Shown: positions 44,808 to 56,983, counted from the stretch's first letter. The stretch: DNA of 64,000 bases from CAVQUE01 sp046290435 (GCA_046290435.1 JBKAGO010000067.1:62001-126000), one strand, 5' to 3'. Numbers and translations: made by a program. Notes: generated by a model from the letters alone, not told the origin.

Positions 44808-46043
44808 GTGCGACATCGACACGAACCAACGCGGCGCCCGACGGTGTCGTCGGTTGCCGTCGCCGCCTGGCTGTTGACATTGCTGTCGGTGGTGTGGGTG
44901 GCGCCGACGGCCGGCGCCATGGGGGCCGCCCCAGAGACAGCTGCGTTCGATACCGACGCCTCGCCCGCTGCAGCGCCCGGTGCGTTCGAGGCAGCGCCCG
45001 GGGCCACCGGGGCGGCGCCCGAAGCGGGTGTCGCCGAGACGACCGACCGGTCGGACCGCCGGCGTGGCCGGTCCACCGATGCGATCTGGCTGCCGTGGTG
45101 GCTGAGCGGCCCCGGGATCGGCGAGGTCGCTGCCAACGCCGGGGTCTTCGACGACGTCTCGCTGTTCGCCTACGACGAGCGAGGCTGCGGCGACATCGCA
45201 TCCACCGCCGTGATGACCGACCCGTCGGTGATCGCACGGGCCCAGCAGGCCGGCCTCGACATCACCGCGACGATCACCGCCACCGGGTTGCGTCCGCGTC
45301 AGGCGATCCGCTGCCTGGGCGACCCGGTCCGGCGGAGGACCGCCGTGCGCGCCGTGCTCGCCATCTTGGACCGCCACAGCTACTACACCGGGATCGACCT
45401 GAACTACGAACACCTGGCGCTGACCACATCGCCACGCCAGGCCCAGCGGGTACGCGAGGCCTACAACGCGTTCGTCACCCAGCTGTGCCGCCGGGTCGAG
45501 GCCCGCGGCCGCGACTGCATCGTCACCGTGATGCCGCGCACGAGCCATGGATGGACGGTGTGGCGCGACACCCTGATGCCGGCCGTGTACGACTACCGGA
45601 CGCTGGGTGAAGCGGCCGACCGGGTACGGATCATGGGCTACGACCAACACGTCGACGGACGGGGCCCCATCGGCGGGATGCCGTGGATCCGCCGCATCAC
45701 CGCCTTCGCTCTGCGCGAGATCCCTCCCGAGCGGATCGAGCTCGGCATCGCCACCTACGGCAGGGTGTGGTCGCCCACCGGCGTCACCGCGATCACCGCG
45801 GCGAGCGCCCGGGCGCTGGCGGCGCGGGTCGGCGCCGAGGTCCGCTTCCACCCCCGCCAACGCGAAGCCACCTTCAGCTACATCTCCGGCGGCCGGCGAC
45901 ACCGCGTCTGGTTCTCCAGCGCCGCGTCGGTGGCAGCGCGCAGACGCCACGTCGAGCGGCTGGGGCTCGCCGGCGCGGTGTATTGGTCGGCGGGAATGGC
46001 CGAACCCGGCACGTGGAGCGCCGTGCAACGCGCCGCCGGCTGA
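44808..46043 (+). CDS. Secreted GH18 (YaaH/SleL-like) glycoside hydrolase
   Basis: 411 residues. Signal peptide (about 12–38), a 50-residue Ala/Pro-rich linker, then a GH18 barrel. The catalytic strand reads GIDLNYEHL, where the last Glu is the proton donor; the family consensus is DGxDxDxE and YaaH-like members replace the second Asp as here. RIMGYDQHVDGRGPIGGMPW matches the YaaH signature MxYD..…GP…W. Relatives cleave peptidoglycan N-acetylglucosamine bonds. The start is GTG 44808; translation may also begin slightly upstream. Confidence 0.78.
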   Translation: MRHRHEPTRRPTVSSVAVAAWLLTLLSVVWVAPTAGAMGAAPETAAFDTDASPAAAPGAFEAAPGATGAAPEAGVAETTDRSDRRRGRSTDAIWLPWWLSGPGIGEVAANAGVFDDVSLFAYDERGCGDIASTAVMTDPSVIARAQQAGLDITATITATGLRPRQAIRCLGDPVRRRTAVRAVLAILDRHSYYTGIDLNYEHLALTTSPRQAQRVREAYNAFVTQLCRRVEARGRDCIVTVMPRTSHGWTVWRDTLMPAVYDYRTLGEAADRVRIMGYDQHVDGRGPIGGMPWIRRITAFALREIPPERIELGIATYGRVWSPTGVTAITAASARALAARVGAEVRFHPRQREATFSYISGGRRHRVWFSSAASVAARRRHVERLGLAGAVYWSAGMAEPGTWSAVQRAAG

Positions 46044-46128
46044 CACGATTCCTGTCCAGACCCCCGTCCCGGCTGGGCGCCCGGCTGCTGCGGATTGCCC
46101 CGACCGGGCGCCGGGTAGCGTCGCGGTC

Positions 46129-47481
46129 ATGGCCGCCGAACCTCCTGCCGAGCCCCTCTGGGGTGCCGAGACCGCCAAGGCCGTCGAGAACTTCCCCGTA
46201 TCGGGCGAGCCCGTCCCCGCCGCGGTCATCCACTGGTTGGCCCGCATCAAGGCCGCAGCCGCCGTCGTCAACGCCGAGCTGGGGCTCCTCGACGACGACC
46301 GGGCCCGACGCATCGCCGCCACGGCTGACGCTGTGGCCGCCGGCGACCACGACGCGCACTTCCCCGTCGACGTGTTCCAGACCGGGTCAGGCACCTCGAC
46401 CAACATGAACGCCAACGAGGTCATCGCCACCCTCGCCGGGCCCGACGTCCACCCCAACGATCACGTCAATCTGGGCCAGAGCTCCAACGACGTCTTCCCC
46501 TCGGCGGTGCACCTCGCCGCCGTGCAGCAGTGCGAGCAGTCGCTCGTGCCCGCACTCGCCGGCCTCCACGATGCCCTCGACGAGCGTGCCCGGGCCTTCG
46601 CCGAGCTCCCCAAGGCCGGCCGCACCCACCTCATGGACGCCGTGCCGGTCACCCTCGGCCAGGAGTTCGCCGGCTACGCCGCGCAGGTCCGCCTCGGTAT
46701 CGACCGAGTATCGGCAACCCTCGGTCGGGTCGGGCAGATCCCCCTGGGCGGCAGCGCGGTCGGCACCGGGCTCAACACCCATCCCGACTTCGCGGCCCGG
46801 GTACGGGAGCGCCTGGCCGCCGAGCTCGGTAGCTCCGTCACGGCCCCCGCCGACGCGTTCGAGGCCCAGGGCGCACGCGACGCACTCGTCGAGCTCTCGG
46901 GTGCTCTGAAGGTCGTCGCCGTCTCGCTGACCAAGATCGCCACCGACATCGCCTGGATGGGGAGCGGACCACGGTGCGGGTTGGGCGAGATCACGCTGCC
47001 CGAGCTCCAGAAGGGCTCGTCCATCATGCCCGGCAAGGTCAATCCCGTGATCCCCGAAGTGGTCTGCCAGGTGGCGGCCCAGGTCGTCGGCAACGACACG
47101 GCCATCACCATCGGCGCCATGCAGGGCAACTTCGAGCTCAACGTCCGGGTGCCGCTGATCGCCCGCAACCTGCTGTCGTCGATCGATCTGCTGGCGTCGG
47201 CATCGACGTTGTTCGCCGACCGCTGCATCGCCGGCATCGAACCCGTCGTCGAACGCCTACGCGGCTACGCCGATGCCACCCTCGCCGCAGCCACTGCGCT
47301 CAACCCGGCCGTCGGCTACGACCGCACCACCGAGCTGGTGCACGAGGCCCAGGCAAGCGGCCGATCGCTGCGAGAGGTCGCCCTCGAAGCCGGTATCGAC
47401 CCCGACACCGTCGACGCCGCGCTCGACCCGCTGCGCCTGGCCCGAGGTGGCGTCATCGAGGCGACCGACGCGGCTCCGTAG
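46129..47481 (+). CDS. fumC: Class II fumarate hydratase
   Basis: 450 residues of the fumarase/aspartase superfamily with TGSGTSTNMN, GQSSNDVFPSA, KAGRTHLMDAVPV and the signature GSSIMPGKVNP. It interconverts fumarate and malate in the TCA cycle. The Leu/Met-Asp after TH and the fumarase-type spacing favour FumC over aspartate ammonia-lyase. The ATG is seven bases after TAGCGT (46116–46121): leaderless. Confidence 0.93.
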   Translation: MAAEPPAEPLWGAETAKAVENFPVSGEPVPAAVIHWLARIKAAAAVVNAELGLLDDDRARRIAATADAVAAGDHDAHFPVDVFQTGSGTSTNMNANEVIATLAGPDVHPNDHVNLGQSSNDVFPSAVHLAAVQQCEQSLVPALAGLHDALDERARAFAELPKAGRTHLMDAVPVTLGQEFAGYAAQVRLGIDRVSATLGRVGQIPLGGSAVGTGLNTHPDFAARVRERLAAELGSSVTAPADAFEAQGARDALVELSGALKVVAVSLTKIATDIAWMGSGPRCGLGEITLPELQKGSSIMPGKVNPVIPEVVCQVAAQVVGNDTAITIGAMQGNFELNVRVPLIARNLLSSIDLLASASTLFADRCIAGIEPVVERLRGYADATLAAATALNPAVGYDRTTELVHEAQASGRSLREVALEAGIDPDTVDAALDPLRLARGGVIEATDAAP

Positions 47482-47574
47482 CGTTCGCCGCCCAGAGAGC
47501 GGCGGACCGCCGAGACGCGCGCTGCGTGCCCCCACCGAGGGGGCGGCCGGACGTCTCCCCCGGCGAGTCGGGAG

Positions 47575-48408
47575 CTACGAGGCGTGGGCGACATCCGCGC
47601 AGGCGAACAATGTTCCGGCCATCGCCCGGCAGTCCGGGTCGAGGTCGGGATCCCACCCCTCACCGCGCAAGCGCTCGAATCGCGACTCGTACACCGAGCA
47701 GAGCCCGGCCCGGTCCTCGTAGCTCATCAGATGAGCAGGCAACCGGAGGCTGGCATCGGAACCGATGTTCATGTGATCGGCGAGGCGGACGAGCGCCGCC
47801 CGGGCCGCAGCGGCCGAACCGTCGGGATTGCGGGGATCGGCCGCCAGATACCCGAGCAGATCCAAGGCGTGGTCGAAGACCGTCCGGTTGCGCTCGCGCG
47901 CTGCGACGTTGCCGGCACGGGCCGGGGTCAGCGCCGCCTCGAGCGCCTCGACGCAGCGGTGGCGCGCCGCCAACTCGACCAGTTCGACCTGGGCCGCATG
48001 GTGGGTGAAGATCTCGGGCCGGCTCCACCGGCCGTTGCCGCACAACTCGACGAGTTGTTCGCGTGCCGAGTCGACCCCGAACTGCAACTCGACCTCGATC
48101 GCGCCCACGAGCTCGTCGAGCATCGGCTGCATCGCCTGCGCGTCGAGCAGGCGCCGGATGCGGACCTCGACGAGCTGGACCAGCGTGCGATCGGCCAGCC
48201 GCGCCGGGCCGGCCACCACGGCAGCGGCCTCGAGCGTGTGCTGCAGGAGCGCCTCGGTGTCGTCACGCGGGTCTTCGGCCTCGAGGTAGAGCGCGAACAG
48301 GCCCACCAGCGTGTCGGCCACCACCGAGCGTTCGAGCCGATCGGTGGCCGCGTCCGCCACGAACGCATCGATCTGCTTCTTGACCGACTGCAGTGTGTCG
48401 GTGACCAT
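47575..48408 (-). CDS. Helical hypothetical protein
   Basis: 277 residues, almost entirely predicted helix, many Ala/Leu/Glu/Arg, with no signal peptide, membrane helix or recognised motif. ATG 48408 follows a GGGGGG-containing leader, and TAGCGT (48455–48460 on the complementary strand) is a suitable -10. It converges on fumC. The pattern of repeated Leu/Glu helices recalls alpha-solenoid scaffolds, but I do not recognise the family. Confidence 0.7.
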   Translation of the reverse strand: MVTDTLQSVKKQIDAFVADAATDRLERSVVADTLVGLFALYLEAEDPRDDTEALLQHTLEAAAVVAGPARLADRTLVQLVEVRIRRLLDAQAMQPMLDELVGAIEVELQFGVDSAREQLVELCGNGRWSRPEIFTHHAAQVELVELAARHRCVEALEAALTPARAGNVAARERNRTVFDHALDLLGYLAADPRNPDGSAAAARAALVRLADHMNIGSDASLRLPAHLMSYEDRAGLCSVYESRFERLRGEGWDPDLDPDCRAMAGTLFACADVAHAS

Positions 48409-48558
48409 CTTCGCCCCCCGGTGCAGGACCGCCCGTCGACATCGGAAGCGGTCGACGCTAGCGGACTCGAGTCGGCTCGCGTCCGCGGGCGCCGCCGCGT
48501 TTGCCGGCGGGCGTTCGCCCGGGCTCCACGGGGAGCAGATCCTCCGGCCGGATCCGGA

Positions 48559-50363
<1,805 letters not shown>

Positions 50364-50367
<4 letters not shown>

Positions 50368-52139
50368 GTGACCGCTCCCCGCTCGTAGGCCTCGAGCAGC
50401 ACGGCGTACGCGGGAATCGCCATCAGCTCGTCGTGGGTGCCGGTGGCGACGATCCGTCCCTCGGCGAGCAGTGCGACCCGATCGGCGAGCAGGACGGTCG
50501 AGCGCCGGTGCGCCACGATGACGACCGTCGTGTCGAGCTCCCGGATCTGATCGAGGATCGCCTGCTCGACCACCGGATCGACCGCGGAGGTCGCATCGTC
50601 GAGCAGCAGCAGTCCGGGACGGCGGACCAACGCCCGCGCGAGGGCGAGGCGTTGCCGCTGGCCGCCCGAGAGCCGGACGCCGCCCTCGCCGATGGTGGTG
50701 TCGTAGCCCCGGGGCAGATCGTCGATCACGGCGGCGATCTGGGCGGTGCGTGCGGCTGCCCGGATCTCGGCCTCGGTGTGGTCGCCTCCGAACGCGATGT
50801 TCTCGGCCACCGTGCCGTCGAGGAGGAACGGCTGCTGCCACCCCATCGCGACCCGGGCGACCAGTGACGCACCGGCCACGCCGGCGACGTCGTGCCCACC
50901 GATGAGCACCGAGCCGGACTCGAGCGGCACCATGTCGGCCATCGCAGCGAGCAACGTGCTCTTGCCGGCGCCCGTCGATCCGACGACGGCGAGCGTCTCT
51001 CCCGGCTCGACCGTGAGGTCGATGCCGTCGAGGGTCGGCGCGCCGGCGCCGACGTGGCGGACGGCGACCCCGCGCAGCTCGATGCCGAGGGCACCGTCGG
51101 CGAGCGCCGCCGTCCCCGAACGCCGCCGCACCGAGCCCGCCAATCGGGCCGCCACCCGGTCGTGGGCGACGACGGCCGGCGGGAGGTCGCCGATGAAGAA
51201 GCCGATGACCCGCAGCGGGAACACGAGCACTCCGAACAGCGACACCGCCTGGACGAGCTGACCCGTCGTGATGTGACCGCCCGACACCCGCCACGCACCG
51301 ATCGTCACCAGCGTCACGACGCCGACATCGGGAATGAGGTCGCCGACCGCGGAGTACAGCGCCCGGATCCGACCCAGCCGGACGGCGTCGTCACGGAGGC
51401 GAGCCGACGCCGTCCCGAAGCGGTCGAGCTCTTCTGACTCGCGGCCGAGGGTCTTCACCACGAGTGCACCGTCGAAGCTCTCGGCGGCCACCGAGGTCAT
51501 GCGCGACACCGACTCGCGGACCTCGACCGCCGGGCTCTCGCTGGCCTTCGCCTTCGCATGGTTCAGCCAGGCGATGAGCGGCGCCATCGCGAGGGCCACC
51601 GCCGTGAGCCACGGGTCGACGAAGACCAGCGACCCGATGGCCACGGCGATGAGGGTCACGACACCGATGGCGAACGGCAGGGGGCTCAACGCGTCGCTCG
51701 CGACATCGGAGTCGGAGTCGACATGGGCGAGGAGCCGTCCCTTGGCCTCCACGCGCAGCTGTTCGGGTGGCATGGCGAGGTAGTGCCGGCCGAGCGCCCG
51801 TTGGAGATCGTTCAACACCCGGGCCTGGGTCATCCCGGCGAAGAAGCGCCGGGTCACCACGCCGGCCGACTTCGCGAGGCCCACCACGATCACCGCAGCG
51901 AGCACGAACGCCCTGGAGCGTCCCGACCCGTCGTCGGGAGCGGCGCCGAACACCGGGACGATCACATCGTCGGTGACCCAGCCGAGCGCCACGGTGGAGG
52001 CCACCGTGGCCATGGCGAACAGCACGCTGCCGGCCACGGAGATGGAGAACACCAGCGGGTGGGCGCGCACGAACCCGGCCACCAGACGGAAGCCGCGGCG
52101 CACGAGGGTCTGCTGGTCGGTCGGGGCGAACTCGGACAC
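50364..52139 (-). CDS. ABC exporter half-transporter (first subunit)
   Basis: 591 residues with a six-helix domain (about 20–320) and an ATPase with GSTGAGKST, Q-loop MGWQQPFLLDGT, canonical VRLSGGQRQRLALARA and LLLLDDATSAVD (Asp instead of Glu after the Walker B Asp, suggesting a degenerate catalytic site in this half). It should form a heterodimer with the overlapping downstream gene and export lipids, drugs or peptides. Start is GTG 52139, nine bases after TAGCGT on the coding strand. Confidence 0.9.
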
Positions 52140-52181
52140 GGCCCACCGACGCTACCGGGGCCGCCACGACCGCGCCCCGGT

Positions 52182-55100
52182 TCAGTGCGACGACTCCCGG
52201 AGGCCGATCATGGCCCGCTCGTCGGCCAGGAGCTGGGTCAGTTTCGCGACAGGCACGGGCCGGGAGAAATAGTATCCCTGGCCGAGCTCGACACCGAGAT
52301 CGCGCAACATTCGCTGTTCGTTGGTGTCCTCGATGCCCTCGGCGACCGTCGACGCCTCGACGTTGCGGGCGACGTCGAGGATCGCCTGCACCACACCGGT
52401 GTTGCCGGTCTGGCCCATCGTCTGGACGAAGCTGCGGTCGATCTTGATCAGGTCGATCTCGAACTGCTGCAGGTACTGCAACGCCGAGAAGCCGGTGCCG
52501 AAGTCGTCGAGGGCCAGGCGGAAACCACGCTCGTGCAGGCGGGCGAACGTGGCGACCACGGCGTCGCCGTGCGCGAGGAGCGATTCGGTCAGCTCGATCA
52601 CGATGCTCGACGGCGACACGTCCGCGTCGACGACCCGCTTGGTGATCTGACCCACGAAGTCCTCGTCGTCGAGCTGGCGACCCGAAACGTTGACGCTGCA
52701 GTACAGCTCATGGCCCATGGCGTGCCAAGCCGCCAGATCGTGGGCGGCCTGCTCGACGACCCACAGGCCGATCTCGCGGATCAGGCCGGTGGACTCCGCT
52801 GCGGGGATGAACGCTGCCGGGCTGACCATGCCACGTTCGGGATCCTCCCAGCGGATGAGGGCCTCGACGCCGCGGATGCGCCCCGACGCCATGTCGACGA
52901 TCGGCTGATAGTGCAGCAGGAACTCGCGCTCTTCGACGGCGCGCACCAACGCGCTCTTCAGCTCGAGTTCGGCGAAGGCCGACTTGTGCATCTCCTCGGC
53001 GAAGATCTCGACGCGGTCCTTGCCGGCCTGCTTGGCCTTGTGGACCGCGAGATCCGCCGAACGCAGCAACTCCTCGGCACTGTGGGAACTGTCGATGTCG
53101 GTCGCGATACCGATGCTCGCGACCAGATGCAGATTCTGGGACTCGAGCGGCAACGGCTCGGCGATCGCGCTCCGCAGCCGGGCGACCACGTCGAGGATCT
53201 CGGACTCGCCGTAGACGCCGGTCAACAACACGGCGAACTCGTCGGCACCGAGACGGCACGCCAGATCCGACAGCCGGAGGCACTGCTGGATGCGCTGCGC
53301 CACCGCCACGAGCGCCTCGTCCCCGACCAGGTGACCGAGCGAGTCGTTGATGAGCTTGAAGTCGTCGAGGTCGATGAACACCACGCCGATCATCTCGGCG
53401 CTCGTACCGCGGGTCGTCAACGCGTCGTTGAGCCGCTCGGTGAACATCACGCGATTCGCGAGACCCGTCAGGTCGTCGTGGAGCGACTGATGCCGCAGGT
53501 CGTCCTCGAGGAGCTTGCGATCGGTCACGTCACGGATGTTGAGCACGATGCCGTCGACCGCCGGCTGCTCGGTGAGGTCGGTGACACTGACCTCGAGGCT
53601 GTGGACAACGCCTGTCGCGCCCTGGACCCTGACCTCGATGCTCGTGCCGTCGAGGTCGGCTTCGGTCATGGCCCGCACACGATCGGCCTCGCCGACACTC
53701 AGCAGTTCGAAGACGTTGCGTCCGAGCACCTCGATGGGCGAGAAGCCCAGCATCCGTTCGATCGAGGGCGACACGTAGGTGATGAGGCTGTCCTCGTCGA
53801 TGATGATCACCACATCGCTGGAGTTCTGCACCATCAGCCGGAACCGCGACTCCGAGCGCATCAGCTGGGCCTCGGCCCGCTTGCGTTCGCTGGCATCGCT
53901 GGCGGTGATCACCACGCCGCGCACCTCGTCGTCATCGCGCAGGTCGCGGGCCTCGACCTCGAACCAGCGGTACTCGCCGTCGCCGTGGATCATCCGCACC
54001 TCGACCGAGGACCGGCCGCTGTTGCGGGCCTGGGAGGGCGCTGCCAGCAGCCGCCGGATGTGGAGAGCGTCGTCCTCTGCGACGAACTCCGGCAGCGTCC
54101 TACCGAGCACCGCCGCCTCGTCGCGACCCAACAGCCGACGCACCGTGGGGCTGGCGAAGGTGATGCGCTCGTCGTCGCCGATGACCATGACGACGTCCGA
54201 GGAGTTCTCGACCAGGGCCCGGAAGCGACGGTTGCTCCGGCGCTGATGCGCCTCCTCGGCGAGGTCGAGACCGTCGAGGGCCAGCGAGAGCTGGCCACCG
54301 AGCGATTCGAGCGCGGCGATCTGGTCCCGCCGGATGAGCCGGGGCGATGTGACCACCAGGCACAGGCGACGATCCTGGCGGCTGGGGACCGCCACGACGG
54401 CCGTGAAGACCGACGCCTCGGCGAGATCATCCAGGACGCTCATCGCCAGCGAGGGCTCCATCTCCAGCGTCACCGTGTGACCACTGCGCTGCACGCCGTC
54501 CAGCAACGCCACGGTCGACGCGTCGGTGAGCTCGATACCCGACACCGCATGCGACGCCCGGCCCTTGGCGACCTTGGCGACCCACCGACCCTGCTCGCGC
54601 TCGTACACCGAGACGCGCGCGCCACGGGCCGCGGACACCAACGACAGGCCGGTCTTCAGGCAGGAGACGGTGACGGCCTCACGCGATTGCAGACCGGTCA
54701 GGTGCGCGGCGAGATCACGCAATGCCCGTTCCTGGCGGGTCGTCACCTCGCGGTCGTTGACCAGCAGGACCATGCGGTACAGCACCGCGAACGCGATGAC
54801 GATCCACAGACACGACACCACCACCACGTGCGCCGGTTCGACCTTCACCGGATCGAGCTGCACGATCAGCGGCCCCGCCCCCAACGCCACCAGCAGCACC
54901 GCGATACGACGGGTGCCCAGCCGTTCCTCGCGATACACCGGCCGCTCAGTCAGCTGGAGACCACCCGGATGCACGAACGACGCTGCGCCGAACACGAACG
55001 CTGCCGGTGCTGCGAGCTGGGCGACCTGCAGGACATGAGGCCGACCCACCGTGTCCAACAAGAGCAACAGGTCGTTGGCAACGATCAGGAACGCAGCCGT

Positions 55101-55667
55101 GGCGAACAGGTAGTACGCGCCGTTTCGCACACCGGGACCGAACGACACCCGCGCCACCGCGCCGACCATGACGATCGTCAGTGCGGAATACAGCCCATTG
55201 CCCACCCGATCGATGAACGGGATCGACGAATCCAACAGATAGTCGCCGAGGACCATCGAGTAGATCACCACGGCGGCAAACGCGGCGACGACGACGGAGT
55301 CGACCAGATCCGAGCGGTAGCGCTCGACCGTCCGGACACGTACGAAGCTGATGGCGCCCACGATCAGGGCCCCATAGGCGATGTATCCGACGAGATCGGC
55401 GGGCGACGGATAGGGATAATCGACGCCGCTGATCGCCGAGTGCACCAGCCGTATCGCTGCCGAGACCAGGGCCAGCGCCCCACCGATGAGAACGATTCGC
55501 CATGGACGCCCGGCGCGGGCGGGGACGCCCCGGAGGCGATGGATCCCGATCAGCAGCAGCGAGACCGCGACGATGCCGCGCGCGATGGGGAGCACGTCTG
55601 CCGCCGCCGCAGCTGCGATGACGGCGAAGCCGGCGACCAGCACGCGGCGCCAAGTGAGCAATCCCAC
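52182..55667 (-). CDS. Membrane PAS–GGDEF–EAL cyclic-di-GMP protein
   Basis: 1161 residues. About nine membrane helices (1–300), a GAF-like segment (about 310–470), two PAS domains (about 475–725, each with ENSSDVV or QNSSDVV), a GGDEF domain and an EAL domain. The GGDEF motif reads GADEF (807–811), likely inactive or altered as a cyclase. The phosphodiesterase motifs are intact: EAL (935–937), TES, DDFGTGFS, KIDRSF, AEGIED. So it probably degrades c-di-GMP, with the GGDEF domain possibly a GTP sensor. Start is taken at GTG 55667; no strong ribosome site. Confidence 0.92.
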   Translation of the reverse strand: MGLLTWRRVLVAGFAVIAAAAAADVLPIARGIVAVSLLLIGIHRLRGVPARAGRPWRIVLIGGALALVSAAIRLVHSAISGVDYPYPSPADLVGYIAYGALIVGAISFVRVRTVERYRSDLVDSVVVAAFAAVVIYSMVLGDYLLDSSIPFIDRVGNGLYSALTIVMVGAVARVSFGPGVRNGAYYLFATAAFLIVANDLLLLLDTVGRPHVLQVAQLAAPAAFVFGAASFVHPGGLQLTERPVYREERLGTRRIAVLLVALGAGPLIVQLDPVKVEPAHVVVVSCLWIVIAFAVLYRMVLLVNDREVTTRQERALRDLAAHLTGLQSREAVTVSCLKTGLSLVSAARGARVSVYEREQGRWVAKVAKGRASHAVSGIELTDASTVALLDGVQRSGHTVTLEMEPSLAMSVLDDLAEASVFTAVVAVPSRQDRRLCLVVTSPRLIRRDQIAALESLGGQLSLALDGLDLAEEAHQRRSNRRFRALVENSSDVVMVIGDDERITFASPTVRRLLGRDEAAVLGRTLPEFVAEDDALHIRRLLAAPSQARNSGRSSVEVRMIHGDGEYRWFEVEARDLRDDDEVRGVVITASDASERKRAEAQLMRSESRFRLMVQNSSDVVIIIDEDSLITYVSPSIERMLGFSPIEVLGRNVFELLSVGEADRVRAMTEADLDGTSIEVRVQGATGVVHSLEVSVTDLTEQPAVDGIVLNIRDVTDRKLLEDDLRHQSLHDDLTGLANRVMFTERLNDALTTRGTSAEMIGVVFIDLDDFKLINDSLGHLVGDEALVAVAQRIQQCLRLSDLACRLGADEFAVLLTGVYGESEILDVVARLRSAIAEPLPLESQNLHLVASIGIATDIDSSHSAEELLRSADLAVHKAKQAGKDRVEIFAEEMHKSAFAELELKSALVRAVEEREFLLHYQPIVDMASGRIRGVEALIRWEDPERGMVSPAAFIPAAESTGLIREIGLWVVEQAAHDLAAWHAMGHELYCSVNVSGRQLDDEDFVGQITKRVVDADVSPSSIVIELTESLLAHGDAVVATFARLHERGFRLALDDFGTGFSALQYLQQFEIDLIKIDRSFVQTMGQTGNTGVVQAILDVARNVEASTVAEGIEDTNEQRMLRDLGVELGQGYYFSRPVPVAKLTQLLADERAMIGLRESSH

Positions 55668-55689
55668 CTGCTCCCATCGGCAGAATGCC

Positions 55690-55699
55690 CACCTAGGTG
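55690..55699. promoter_or_regulatory. 10-bp perfect palindrome upstream of the GGDEF/EAL gene
   Basis: CACCTAGGTG lies 23 bp before the start codon. On the coding strand the surroundings also contain two GGTGGG and two TTGCTCAC segments, a repeated pattern overlapping the start codon. It could be an operator. No known riboswitch pattern is seen. Confidence 0.35.
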
Positions 55700-55802
55700 A
55701 GCAACTGAGAGCTGCACCGCGGCCACCGAGGGTGCGCCGAACGGGCCGCTGGGGCGATGCCGGTCGTCAGCATCGGCCATCGGCCACCTTCGGAACGCGA
55801 AC

Positions 55803-56477
55803 TCAGCTGATCCTGCGCCGCTCCGCAGACCCGAGGGCGACGTCGAACCGGTCGTCACGCAGGTCGATGACCAGCCCGTCGAGGAAGAAGTCGCTGTCGG
55901 CCGACGGCGTCGTGACGTAATGGCGGAGTTGTCGATGCAGGTCGAGCACCATCGGGACGGTGGGCGACCCCATGTAGTGCCGACTCGGTCCGACCGGCGT
56001 GAAGTGCGAACCGTGCAACCGGGCGATGTGCCGAGCGACGCGTACGTCCATCACAGCTGCAACGTGGCTGTAGCCGGCGACGACGAGCGAATGATGGAAA
56101 ACCGCTCGATACAGCGCGCGAGCGACCTCGCCCCCTCTCGCCCGGCTCGATCGCGCAACGGCGAGCGCTGACATCTCCGCGAGAGCCCACGGTTCGAGGA
56201 ACGCGAACAGCTCCGCAGCCTCGGCATCGAGTTCGAAATCGGTCAGGATCGGCAGGTCCGCCTTGGCAGCCGGGATCAGCCGGAACGTCCCAACGACCGC
56301 TCCGGCTCCGTCGAACGCGGCGAAGTAGTCGGACACGTCGACGAACTCGTCATCGATCACGCCGCCGGGATCGAGGTCGGTGACGAAACCGGCGTCGAGG
56401 TAGCGCGAACCGTGCAAGCGACGGGCGCGCATGATGTCCCTCGGGTCGTCGACCATCCGTACGACCAGATCACCCAT
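55803..56477 (-). CDS. LuxI/FeeM-like N-acyl synthase-type GNAT protein
   Basis: 224 residues. Residues 15–70 follow the pattern of LuxI-like and FeeM-like acyltransferases: RARRLHGSRYLDAGF, acidic IDDEFVDVSD (Asp43, Asp47), YFAAFD and VVGTFRLIP (Arg66). A second element AEMSALAV carries the expected Glu101, but the usual Arg after it is Ala. Later sequence fits a GNAT core. Relatives make N-acyl-homoserine lactones or long-chain N-acyl amino acids from acyl carriers. It overlaps the upstream membrane-protein gene by 8 bp and precedes the c-di-GMP gene in the same direction. Substrate unknown. Confidence 0.65.
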   Translation of the reverse strand: MGDLVVRMVDDPRDIMRARRLHGSRYLDAGFVTDLDPGGVIDDEFVDVSDYFAAFDGAGAVVGTFRLIPAAKADLPILTDFELDAEAAELFAFLEPWALAEMSALAVARSSRARGGEVARALYRAVFHHSLVVAGYSHVAAVMDVRVARHIARLHGSHFTPVGPSRHYMGSPTVPMVLDLHRQLRHYVTTPSADSDFFLDGLVIDLRDDRFDVALGSAERRRIS

Positions 56478-56907
56478 GGGCCAGCTCCCGACGCAACCGC
56501 AGGCCGGCGCTCACGAGCGCAGCCGCGAGGAATCCGGCCAGCACGAACCAGACCCAGGTGGCGACACCGTCGCCTACTGCGACCACATACAGATAGGGGG
56601 CCAGCAGCGACCCCAGCAGGACCATCGCCCACAGCGCGACTCCCTCACCGCTCCGGGAGCGGATGGACCGGAAAAGCCGGGGCCACGCCTTGGCGTAGGG
56701 GTATGCCGTCACGATGTCCAGGAACAGGAACACGTACGGGTTCACGTTGCCGTCGCGCAGGGGCTGCCACACCGTGACCGCGCGGATCACGACGAAGGTG
56801 AACACTCCCCACGTGAAGACCGACTCCGCCTTGTCGGCTCGGGTTCGTCCGCCGGACTCCCCGCTCACGTGACCCCGGGTCGTGTCCGGAAGACCAGACG
56901 TGGACAC
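56470..56907 (-). CDS. Small four-helix membrane protein
   Basis: 145 residues with hydrophobic stretches at about 30–50, 58–72, 90–110 and 118–138, and basic termini. No family recognised. The start is taken at GTG 56907 with GAGGA close ahead; GTG 56871 is an alternative. The stop overlaps the acyltransferase start by 8 bp, so the two are translationally coupled and may act together, for example in membrane placement or release of the product. Confidence 0.7.
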   Translation of the reverse strand: MSTSGLPDTTRGHVSGESGGRTRADKAESVFTWGVFTFVVIRAVTVWQPLRDGNVNPYVFLFLDIVTAYPYAKAWPRLFRSIRSRSGEGVALWAMVLLGSLLAPYLYVVAVGDGVATWVWFVLAGFLAAALVSAGLRLRRELAHG

Positions 56908-56983
56908 GGGTCCTCAAGCGTCGTGGGCTGCACGACGATACCTATGCCCCTGAGGGCGGTGACTTGACGACGGGAACGACAAA

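Noticed and set aside
55640..55760. Cyclic-di-GMP riboswitch upstream of the GGDEF/EAL gene
   Set aside because: The region has a palindrome and short repeats but none of the conserved GEMM-I or GEMM-II elements, and the start codon lies within it.
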